Assembly (NCBI GenBank): GCA_017963715.1
Contig: JAGCTK010000035.1
Span: 1 to 5,760, forward strand
Direction of reading: 5' to 3'
DNA: 5,760 bases
Source of the DNA: Alphaproteobacteria bacterium
GTDB taxonomy: Bacteria > Pseudomonadota > Alphaproteobacteria > RF32 > CAG-239
Shown here: positions 1 through 5,351 of the stretch, piece after piece
How positions within the stretch are numbered: position 1 is the stretch's first letter
How the letters are laid out: each line of letters starts with the position of its first letter
Position numbers and translations under genes: made by a program
Notes under the pieces: generated by a model
The model's database searches: none
What the model was told of the DNA's origin: nothing
What the model saw: only the letters and a program-made list of their open reading frames with translations

Positions 1-1501
1 ATTTTTCAGAAAATTCCTGATCTTCGGATTTGAACAGTTTTTCCAGAATTTCTTTGCCAAGAGTTATGAACTGTTCACGTTTATTTATACGAACATAACG
101 ACGAATGGCTGCTTTTGCCTTCCCGGTAACGACAAAACGATCCCATTCGATTGAGGGGTGTTGCGTTTTTAATGTCATAATGTCAACTTGGTCACCGTTT
201 TGCAAAATGCGCCGCAGAGGTGCAATTTCGCCGTTGACTTTGGCACCGACACACGTATCGCCGACGCGCGAGTGCACGGCATAGGCAAAATCAACCGGTG
301 TTGAGCCGCGCGGCAGGCCGATTAAATCGCCTTTCGGGGTAAAACAAAACACTTGATCGTTATACATCTCAAGTTTTGTGTTTTCCAAAAATTCTTCGGG
401 ATTCTCGGCTTGTTCCAAAATTTCCAAAAGTTCGCGTATCCACCTGAAATTCATACCTTCGGCTTTTTGCCCTTGCTTGTATGCCCAGTGCGCCGCCACA
501 CCTTTTTCGGCCACTTCGTGCATCTGATAGGTGCGAATTTGAACCTCGATTCGAGTGTCGAGCGGGCCGATGACGCCGGTATGAATGGACTGATATCCGT
601 TGGGTTTAGGGGTGGAAATATAATCTTTAAATCGACGCGGCACCATGTGATATTTGCTGTGGATGACACCGAGCGCCTGATAACACGCTCCGACATCCTC
701 AACGCAAATGCGAAATGCCATAATATCGGACAATTGCTCAAACGACGCATTTTTTTGCTGCATCTTGCGCCAAATTGAATACGGAGCCTTTTCACGTCCG
801 GTCACCGTCGCTTCGATGCCGTTGTCGGACATATCTTTTTCTAAAGCCTCGATGATTTGCGAAATAATGTCGCTGCCCTGTTCGCGCAAAAAGTTGAGGC
901 GGGCAATAATCGAATCATGCGCTTCTTTATAAAGTTCGGCAAACGCGATTTCTTCGAGTTCGTCTTTGAGTTCCTGCATACCGATTCTCTCGGCCAAAGG
1001 CGCATAAATATCCAATGTTTCTTTGGCAATGCGGGCACGCTTGTCTTCGGGGCAATAGTGCAGGGTGCGCATATTGTGCAGACGATCGGCCAGTTTAATC
1101 AGAAGGACGCGAATATCATCCGACATCGCAAGCAATAATTTTCTGAAATTTTCAGCCTGCTTGAGATTGCCCGATTTTTGTTCAATCGTTGCAAGTTTTG
1201 TGAGCCCGTCGACCAAGCCGGCCACCTGGTCGCCAAACAGCGAACGCACTTCTTCAATGGTGGTATCGGTATCTTCGACCGTATCGTGCAGAAGGCCTGC
1301 AATAATTGAGGCGCAGTCAAGCCGAAATTTTGTTAAAATGCCGGCGACTTCAATCGGGTGCGAATAATACGGATCACCTGATGTGCGAAACTGGCCCGTA
1401 TGCTTTTTCATAGCAAAGACATACGCTTTGTTCAAAGCGTCTTCGTCAGCCTCGGGGTCATACGATTTGACCAAATCAACCAGTTCGTACTGTCTTAACA
1501 T
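1..1501 (-). CDS. spoT: Bifunctional (p)ppGpp synthetase/hydrolase (Rel/SpoT homologue), C-terminus beyond window
   Basis: This enzyme makes (p)ppGpp from ATP and GTP/GDP and also hydrolyses it, acting in the cytoplasm as the stringent-response switch. Reading minus from ATG at 1501-1499 gives 500 codons with no stop before the edge. Domains seen in order: HD hydrolase (H48, the H72-D73 pair in LLHDTVEDT, and KLADRLHNMRTL around D139); synthetase (SIWRKM around W244, RFKD at 290-293, PKPNGYQSIHT, and EVQIRTYQMH with E319); TGS from about 384 (VFCFTPKGDLIGLPRGSTP). Both HD residues are intact, and the RxKD motif, rather than the ExDD of synthetase-only RelA, indicates a bifunctional enzyme. 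Family members usually run somewhat over 700 residues, so the zinc-binding/helical and ACT regulatory parts lie outside. An AAAGG sits about 7 bases before the ATG. It follows rpoZ by 79 bases and is probably co-transcribed. The symbol rel or rsh would fit equally well. Confidence 0.97.
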   Translation of the reverse strand, partial: MLRQYELVDLVKSYDPEADEDALNKAYVFAMKKHTGQFRTSGDPYYSHPIEVAGILTKFRLDCASIIAGLLHDTVEDTDTTIEEVRSLFGDQVAGLVDGLTKLATIEQKSGNLKQAENFRKLLLAMSDDIRVLLIKLADRLHNMRTLHYCPEDKRARIAKETLDIYAPLAERIGMQELKDELEEIAFAELYKEAHDSIIARLNFLREQGSDIISQIIEALEKDMSDNGIEATVTGREKAPYSIWRKMQQKNASFEQLSDIMAFRICVEDVGACYQALGVIHSKYHMVPRRFKDYISTPKPNGYQSIHTGVIGPLDTRIEVQIRTYQMHEVAEKGVAAHWAYKQGQKAEGMNFRWIRELLEILEQAENPEEFLENTKLEMYNDQVFCFTPKGDLIGLPRGSTPVDFAYAVHSRVGDTCVGAKVNGEIAPLRRILQNGDQVDIMTLKTQHPSIEWDRFVVTGKAKAAIRRYVRINKREQFITLGKEILEKLFKSEDQEFSEK

Positions 1502-1522
1502 AATGTGCCTTTTGGTAATAAA

Positions 1523-1552
1523 AAATGGCCGAATTAAAACATTCTGCCATTT
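1523..1552 (-). terminator. Hairpin between rpoZ and the Rel/SpoT gene, possible weak terminator or attenuator
   Basis: On the minus strand the arms AAATGGC (1552-1546) and GCCATTT (1529-1523) form a perfect 7-bp stem around a 16-base loop. The second arm runs into more T (GCCATTTTTTATTACC), as in a rho-independent terminator. The stem is short and the loop large, so it may let part of the transcription through or act in mRNA processing. It sits in the 79-base rpoZ-spoT gap, where it could lower the dose of the ppGpp enzyme relative to omega. I saw no convincing separate promoter in the gap. Confidence 0.4.
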
Positions 1553-1580
1553 GAAATATCATAAAAAGATTGAAATAATC

Positions 1581-2057
1581 TTAATATTCTTGCGAGTCAT
1601 CCGCAAAATCATCGGGTGCATTGCCTTCATCGAACGAATCGTCAAAATCATCGTCGGCAAGTTCCGTATCATCCAACAGGTCAAGCGAATCGCCCGATTC
1701 GTCTCTGATTTGCATGCTGTCATCCAAACCTTCATCCAAGAGCATCGATGTGTCAAACTGCGAATCAAGTTCAGCCAACTCTTTTTCGGCAGCAACAATT
1801 TCAAACTCTTCTTCTTGCGGTTCTTCCACCTCAACATATTTTTGCAAATTGAGCACGAGCGATTTTTGCAAATCTTCGATGCTGACTTTGTCTTCGGCAA
1901 TTTCACGCAAAGCGACAACCGGATTTTTATCATCATCGCGGTCAACTCTCAAGGGTGAGCCCTGTTCGATATCTTTGGCGCGCTGAGCGGCCACCATTAA
2001 AAGTTCGTACCGATTCGGGACTTTTTCAACACAATCTTCAACTGTTACACGTGCCAT
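1581..2057 (-). CDS. rpoZ: RNA polymerase omega subunit with long acidic C-terminal tail
   Basis: Omega binds and chaperones the beta-prime subunit of RNA polymerase. The protein has 158 residues. Residues 1 to about 70 are a standard omega fold: [20 protein letters not shown], then VAAQRAKDI, then [13 protein letters not shown]. The N-terminal MAR residues are those that in E. coli contribute with beta-prime to ppGpp site 1. From residue 76 to the end, 35 of 83 residues are Asp or Glu and only two are basic, with stretches such as [12 protein letters not shown]. coli omega is 91 residues, so this tail is a large and probably disordered extension. The start is fixed by the conserved N-terminus and by AAAAAGG at 2073-2067, 9 bases before the ATG. 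It is the first gene of the minus-strand operon, and it ends in TAA. Confidence 0.95.
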   Translation of the reverse strand: MARVTVEDCVEKVPNRYELLMVAAQRAKDIEQGSPLRVDRDDDKNPVVALREIAEDKVSIEDLQKSLVLNLQKYVEVEEPQEEEFEIVAAEKELAELDSQFDTSMLLDEGLDDSMQIRDESGDSLDLLDDTELADDDFDDSFDEGNAPDDFADDSQEY

Positions 2058-2066
2058 GATTTGATA

Positions 2067-2073
2067 CCTTTTT
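2067..2073 (-). promoter_or_regulatory. Ribosome binding site of rpoZ
   Basis: AAAAAGG on the minus strand lies 9 bases before the ATG at 2057. It supports that start, which also gives the conserved omega N-terminus. Confidence 0.6.
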
Positions 2074-2099
2074 GATAGATTAAAAACACATTTGGGGTA

Positions 2100-2128
2100 T
2101 TTATAGCGACTCTCAAATCAAAAAGCAA
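2100..2128 (-). promoter_or_regulatory. Sigma70-type promoter of the rpoZ-spoT operon
   Basis: On the minus strand, TTGCTT (2128-2123) and TATAAA (2105-2100) are separated by exactly 17 bases. This puts the transcription start near 2093 and gives a leader of roughly 36 bases before the rpoZ ATG. It is back to back with the plus-strand promoter at 2172-2200. The -10 box is followed by TACCCC. Recognised by sequence only. Confidence 0.65.
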
Positions 2129-2140
2129 CTGTTTTTTTTG

Positions 2141-2162
2141 ATTGACGATGTGGGATGTCAAT
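2141..2162. repeat. 22-bp inverted repeat between divergent promoters, candidate operator
   Basis: The arms ATTGAC (2141-2146) and GTCAAT (2157-2162) are perfect inverted repeats separated by 10 bases (GATGTGGGAT). The centre-to-centre spacing of the arms is 16 bases, so a dimeric helix-turn-helix regulator could touch both. It lies just upstream of both -35 boxes: 12 bases beyond the edge of the rpoZ one and 9 before the orphan gene's. One protein there could affect both genes. Six-base arms can arise by chance in AT-rich DNA. Confidence 0.35.
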
Positions 2163-2171
2163 TTTTAGGAC

Positions 2172-2200
2172 TTGCATGTCAAAAAAAAACGTGTTAATAT
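2172..2200 (+). promoter_or_regulatory. Sigma70-type promoter of the 117-residue orphan gene, with A9 spacer
   Basis: TTGCAT (2172-2177) and TAATAT (2195-2200) are separated by 17 bases. Transcription would start near 2207, leaving about 27 bases before the ATG at 2234. The spacer holds nine consecutive A (2181-2189), so slippage in that run would change the spacing between the two boxes. Confidence 0.6.
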
Positions 2201-2233
2201 CCCTTTTATATCGGACAAACGGGGTTTTAAGTC

Positions 2234-2587
2234 ATGATTATCAATTCCAGCAATCCGTTGCAGCGCAATATTTTGACGTATAAGTGCTATTACATGACGA
2301 TGGCGCAGATTATCACGGACTTTGCTAAAAAGGGCTATACAAATCCTGCCGAAGAAGCCGTTAAAGTGGTGACAGCCTATCACGATTTGGTCGCAAAAAA
2401 AAATAAAAACAATTATAATAAAGATTATAACGAGGCGTTTGCCCGTATTGACACTTCGATTAAAAAAATCGCCAATCAGGTTTTTTATACGCTGGGCCCA
2501 AGAAGTTTTGATGCCGCATACACCGCTTTTCAAGATTTTGATTATATCAATGCGGCGCTTGATTTAAGAAAATTCAAGAAAAAATAA
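2234..2587 (+). CDS. Small basic hypothetical protein
   Basis: I do not recognise this 117-residue protein. It has no signal peptide or membrane segment, so it is probably cytoplasmic. It looks mainly helical, contains 10 Tyr, and is basic (18 Lys/Arg against 11 Asp/Glu), ending in RKFKKK. Lysines also cluster at 55-63 (KKNKNNYNK), which may be a loop between two helical parts; a run of nine A (2395-2403) encodes part of it. The start is chosen because the promoter at 2172-2200 and a weak GGGG at 2221-2224 fit an ATG at 2234. Starts at Met21 or Met23 are possible but have no better site. It stands alone: promoter in front, divergent from rpoZ, and a 126-base gap behind. Basic charge would suit binding of nucleic acid or of an acidic partner, but that is only a guess. 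Confidence 0.75.
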   Translation: MIINSSNPLQRNILTYKCYYMTMAQIITDFAKKGYTNPAEEAVKVVTAYHDLVAKKNKNNYNKDYNEAFARIDTSIKKIANQVFYTLGPRSFDAAYTAFQDFDYINAALDLRKFKKK

Positions 2588-2626
2588 TCCGACTTTACAA
2601 AAAAAGGCCAATGTTATATATGCCGG

Positions 2627-2647
2627 AAAGGTGCACGAAAAACCTTT
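2627..2647 (+). terminator. Weak terminator-like hairpin after the orphan gene
   Basis: AAAGGT (2627-2632) pairs with ACCTTT (2642-2647) around a 9-base loop, and is followed by TCTTAT. The stem is only six pairs and the T tract is broken. The position, 39 bases after the orphan gene's stop and before the next promoter, suits a terminator, but the signal is weak. Confidence 0.3.
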
Positions 2648-2678
2648 TCTTATAAAGATTCTTTTAATAAATTTACAC

Positions 2679-2684
2679 TATACT
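2679..2684 (+). promoter_or_regulatory. Possible -10 box for the lipoprotein-comM operon
   Basis: TATACT, 29 bases before the ATG at 2714, matches a -10 box well. No good -35 is found 16-18 bases upstream (AGATTC or AAGATT). It would give a leader of about 23 bases holding the AGAGGA site at 2701-2706. TTTACA at 2672-2677 could instead be a -35, but no good -10 follows at the right distance. Confidence 0.35.
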
Positions 2685-2713
2685 GCCATCAAAAGACTAT
2701 AGAGGAAACGGAC

Positions 2714-3043
2714 ATGATGAAACATAAAATGTCATGCCTTGTGCTGTTGTTGATGGCATTGCCGGCCTGTGCGTGGTTGCGCGGTAGCACACGCACAGAA
2801 AAAACGACATTACCGACTTATCAGCATCAGGTTATCGCGCTTGAAAATTTAAACTCGCGGGTGATTGCGTATTGCTATGCCACACCCGAGTTTTCGGCTG
2901 AAGAATGCGCGGCCGAACTGGAAGAATACGGATATGTGCGTTTGAATGACATTCCGCGTTTTACGGCCTCAGACAGCCGGTTGAACAATACGGGGTATCC
3001 GCCGCGTCGCTGGCGTGAGGATAATGTGGTTTCGAGGTGGTAA
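2714..3043 (+). CDS. Small putative lipoprotein, unknown function
   Basis: The product has 109 residues with an export signal: basic start MMKHK, hydrophobic LVLLLMALPA, then Cys19 in LPAC. This fits a loose lipobox, with an unusual Pro at -2. If processed there, the protein would be lipid-anchored through Cys19; signal peptidase I cleavage after ACA is an alternative. The mature part is about 90 residues with two more cysteines, C54 and C65, in an RVIAYCY...EEC stretch that could form a disulfide in the periplasm. The C-terminus is rich in Arg and Trp (PPRRWRED, SRW). AGAGGA at 2701-2706 lies 7 bases before the ATG, with a second Met next to it. The stop is 3 bases from the comM-like start, whose ribosome site lies inside this gene, so the two are probably translationally coupled. 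I do not recognise the family. Confidence 0.8.
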   Translation: MMKHKMSCLVLLLMALPACAWLRGSTRTEKTTLPTYQHQVIALENLNSRVIAYCYATPEFSAEECAAELEEYGYVRLNDIPRFTASDSRLNNTGYPPRRWREDNVVSRW

Positions 3044-3046
3044 AAG

Positions 3047-4570
3047 ATGCTATCAAAAATCAACACAATCGCGTTTGACGGCATGGATGTTTTGGATGTT
3101 GATTTGCAACTGCAAATGACATCCGGTATACCGGCATTTACGATTGTGGGGTTGCCTGATAAAACAATTGCCGAAAGCAAAGAGCGAATCAGAGCGGCGT
3201 TTGATGCATTGGGAATTTCTTTTCCGGCCAAAAGAATCACGGTCAATTTGGCGCCTGCCGATTTATTAAAAGAAGGGTCGCATTTTGATTTGGCAATTGC
3301 CGTCGCGATTTTGACGGCGATGCAAATCGTGCCGCAGGAGGCCATAGCCGATTATATCGTTTTAGGCGAACTCGGCTTGGACGGAACGGTGTTGCCGGTG
3401 ACGGGTATCTTGCCAGTCGGTTTGAAAGCCATCAAAAACAATAAAGGTCTTGTATGTCCTGCCGCACAGGGCAGTGAAGCCGCTTGGAGCGGACTAAAAA
3501 ATATCGTAGCGACACCTGATTTATTGTCCCTTATCAATCATTTCAAAGGTGTGCAGACATTGCCTTTGCCGCAAAAAAAGCAACATCAATCCGCGCAAAG
3601 TCGATTGGATTTGTCGGATATCAAAGGGCAGGAAAGCGCTAAACGTGCGCTTGAAATTGCGGCTGCCGGTGCGCATAATATGCTGATGATCGGGCCGACT
3701 GGCTCGGGCAAATCAATGCTTGCGGCGCGGCTTAATACGATTTTGCCGCCTTTGACGTCTGAAGAAGTGCTTGAAACATCTATTATTCATTCGATTGCGG
3801 GAGAACTCAAAAACGGAGAAATTGATTTTAATCGTCCGTTTCGTGATCCGCACCACAGTGCCTCAACACCGGCTTTGGTCGGTGGCGGCAAAAAAGCTAA
3901 GCCGGGTGAGATTTCTCTGGCACACAACGGGGTGTTGTTTTTGGATGAATTGCCGGAGTTTAATCGCGCAACTTTAGAAGCGTTGCGCCAACCTCTTGAA
4001 AACGGAAAAATCAATGTGTCGCGGGCGGAATATCACCATACTTATCCCGCGCGTTTTCAGTTGATTGCCGCGATGAATCCGTGCAAATGCGGATATCTCG
4101 GTTTGAGCGGACATGAGTGTCCGCGTGCGCCGAAATGCGGTGCGGAATATCAATCTAAAATTTCGGGCCCGTTGCTTGACAGAATTGATATTCACGTTTA
4201 TGTGCCTTCCGTCACGCCTTGGGATATTTTTGAAAAACAAAAAGGCGAGACATCAGCCGTTGTTTTACAGCGTGTTATCAAAGCACGCGAGATTCAAAAA
4301 CAACGCTTTCAAAAATTTGGCTGTCCATATCTGCTGACAAATTCACAACTTTCGGGTGATTTGCTGGAAGATGCCGTTGATATGGAACAAAGCGCCAAAG
4401 AACTTTTGGTAACGTTTGCCGATAAAATCAAACTGTCGGCACGCGGTTATCATAGAACTTTAAAGTTAGCAAGAACGATTGCGGACTTGCAAAACGAAAC
4501 AAAAGTGCTTAAAATGCACGTTGCAGAGGCATTGAGTTATAGACGCACAATGCCGGCAAATGATCAATAG
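3047..4570 (+). CDS. comM: YifB/ComM-family AAA+ ATPase (magnesium-chelatase-like)
   Basis: In naturally competent Vibrio and Acinetobacter, ComM is a hexameric helicase that drives branch migration as incoming DNA is integrated. Homologues (YifB) are widespread in bacteria not known to be competent, so the role here is inferred. The 507 residues match the usual length. Residues 1 to about 165 are the N-terminal ChlI-type domain (GIPAFTIVGLPDKTIAESKE, ITVNLAPADLLKEGSHFDLA). The AAA+ domain spans about 187-395: Walker A GPTGSGKS at 216-223, RDPHHSAS at 266-273, and Walker B VLFLDE with D300-E301. Cysteines C346, C348, C358 and C364 may bind a metal. SGPLLDRID carries a likely arginine finger, R379. 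The C-terminal domain has SARGYHRTLKLARTIADL at 464-481. GAGGTGG at 3034-3040, inside the preceding gene, is its ribosome site. The NPCKCG sequence differs slightly from NPCPCG, as I recall it for the family. Confidence 0.95.
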   Translation: MLSKINTIAFDGMDVLDVDLQLQMTSGIPAFTIVGLPDKTIAESKERIRAAFDALGISFPAKRITVNLAPADLLKEGSHFDLAIAVAILTAMQIVPQEAIADYIVLGELGLDGTVLPVTGILPVGLKAIKNNKGLVCPAAQGSEAAWSGLKNIVATPDLLSLINHFKGVQTLPLPQKKQHQSAQSRLDLSDIKGQESAKRALEIAAAGAHNMLMIGPTGSGKSMLAARLNTILPPLTSEEVLETSIIHSIAGELKNGEIDFNRPFRDPHHSASTPALVGGGKKAKPGEISLAHNGVLFLDELPEFNRATLEALRQPLENGKINVSRAEYHHTYPARFQLIAAMNPCKCGYLGLSGHECPRAPKCGAEYQSKISGPLLDRIDIHVYVPSVTPWDIFEKQKGETSAVVLQRVIKAREIQKQRFQKFGCPYLLTNSQLSGDLLEDAVDMEQSAKELLVTFADKIKLSARGYHRTLKLARTIADLQNETKVLKMHVAEALSYRRTMPANDQ

Positions 4571-4574
4571 GAGA
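4569..4574 (+). promoter_or_regulatory. Ribosome binding site that sets the start of the CxxC-repeat gene
   Basis: AGGAGA overlaps the comM-like stop codon (TAG, 4568-4570) and lies 6 bases before the ATG at 4581. The in-frame ATG at 4560 lies upstream of this site and would add seven residues (MINRRYD) ahead of a complete signal peptide, so 4581 is the better start. Confidence 0.75.
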
Positions 4575-4580
4575 TACGAT

Positions 4581-5345
4581 ATGAATAAATTAAAGCCGTC
4601 TAAAATTTTAGTGTTATCACTAACAATCGCTGCCGTAATGGGAACGTCTGCCTTGATAACGGCCAATGCCGGCGCATCGAGCCCGTATAACCGTAGTGTG
4701 CGTGAGATGATGGCACGTCGACATCAGGCCACTGTATCAGGCAAAAATACAAGCAGAGCCGGTGGCACATCATCGATTTTTTCGGCGCCGTCTCGTGTGG
4801 CGAGGGGCGCAGTTAATACAGGACGTTCAGCAACCGGGCCCGTATCGCTTTCTTTGGCATCGCTTTTTGATGCGGCGGATAAAGACGGCAGCCTGTTCCC
4901 CGGCGGACCTTGTAAAAATTGCCATAATACGGGCCCTATCTTTGATACAGGTTCGTGCGATCGTTGTTATAAAAACGGTCCTTTGATTGACACGGGAACC
5001 TGTGACCGTTGTTATCAGAATGGTCCTTTGATTGATACAGGGCCGTGCAAAAAATGCAAAGAGCCGAAACCTGTCGTCATTGCCGCGCCGCAACCGGAAC
5101 CTGTTTGCCCGGTTTGTGTTGCGCCGAAACTGACAAATTATGCTATCTCCTATAACGATTATGTCGTGCAGGCTGTTGAGCGTGACTGTTGTGCGTTTGC
5201 ACCGTTTTATTTGGATCATGTCGATTTTAACTTGGATGAAGACGAAGATTCCGTCAAAAATAAGATGGGTAATTATCGCTTTAGAATTTTCGGTTGTCGC
5301 CGATTCGATAAAGAAGCCGTCTTAAATCACGGTCGCGTGATGTAA
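4581..5345 (+). CDS. Exported protein with tandem CxxC repeats, probably the N-terminal part of a split gene
   Basis: This frame encodes 254 residues. Residues 1 to about 30 form a signal peptide (MNKLKPSK, hydrophobic ILVLSLTIAAVMGTSALI, cleavage near ANA), so the protein is probably periplasmic or secreted. A Ser/Ala/Arg-rich, likely unstructured segment runs to about 85. Then come CxxC pairs at 111/114, 126/129, 141/144 and 156/159, exactly 15 residues apart and joined by GP(I/L)xDTG linkers. After a Pro-rich stretch a fifth pair, CPVC, lies at 176/179. The pairs could bind zinc or another metal, or form disulfides. Residues 183-254 look globular (NYAISYNDYVVQAV, C203-C204, acidic LDEDEDS) and stop abruptly at GRVM. 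The same frame continues after TAA with coding-like sequence to the window edge, so this is probably the front of a longer protein. It follows the comM-like gene by 10 bases. I do not recognise the family. Confidence 0.8.
   Translation: MNKLKPSKILVLSLTIAAVMGTSALITANAGASSPYNRSVREMMARRHQATVSGKNTSRAGGTSSIFSAPSRVARGAVNTGRSATGPVSLSLASLFDAADKDGSLFPGGPCKNCHNTGPIFDTGSCDRCYKNGPLIDTGTCDRCYQNGPLIDTGPCKKCKEPKPVVIAAPQPEPVCPVCVAPKLTNYAISYNDYVVQAVERDCCAFAPFYLDHVDFNLDEDEDSVKNKMGNYRFRIFGCRRFDKEAVLNHGRVM
4911..5057 (+). repeat. Tandem 45-base repeats coding for CxxC units
   Basis: Three complete 45-base units start at 4911, 4956 and 5001, and a truncated fourth (CKKC only) starts at 5046. The amino-acid consensus is C-x-x-C-x-x-x-G-P-(I/L)-x-D-T-G-x. 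Units 2 and 3 differ in the protein at just two positions (K/Q, T/P), yet at DNA level they also carry six synonymous codon differences. They are therefore not a fresh duplication, and the amino-acid pattern appears to be kept by selection. Confidence 0.9.
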
Positions 5346-5351
5346 AAAGAT

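Noticed and set aside
353..778. A 141-codon plus-strand open frame (and others at 857-1138 and 1065-1367)
   Set aside because: These lie antisense to the Rel/SpoT gene, which shows unbroken, strongly conserved domains on the minus strand. Their translations have no family features.
1383..1986. Plus-strand frames of 191 and 121 codons over rpoZ, one Ser-rich
   Set aside because: They are antisense to rpoZ. The Ser-rich translation is what the complement of Asp- and Glu-rich codons gives.
2875..3345. A 156-codon minus-strand frame across the lipoprotein-comM junction
   Set aside because: It is opposite two well-supported plus-strand genes, with no recognisable domain or ribosome site.
4560..4580. 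Upstream ATG extending the CxxC-repeat protein by seven residues
   Set aside because: It overlaps the end of the comM-like gene, lies before the AGGAGA site, and would put MINRRYD ahead of a complete signal peptide.
4911..5057. Tandem repeats considered as a CRISPR array or noncoding satellite
   Set aside because: The units are 45 bases, directly adjacent with no spacers, keep the reading frame, and vary mostly at synonymous positions: a coding repeat.
5343..5345. TAA read as a sense codon (alternative genetic code)
   Set aside because: rpoZ, the orphan gene and the lipoprotein all end in TAA at sensible lengths, so TAA is a stop in this genome.
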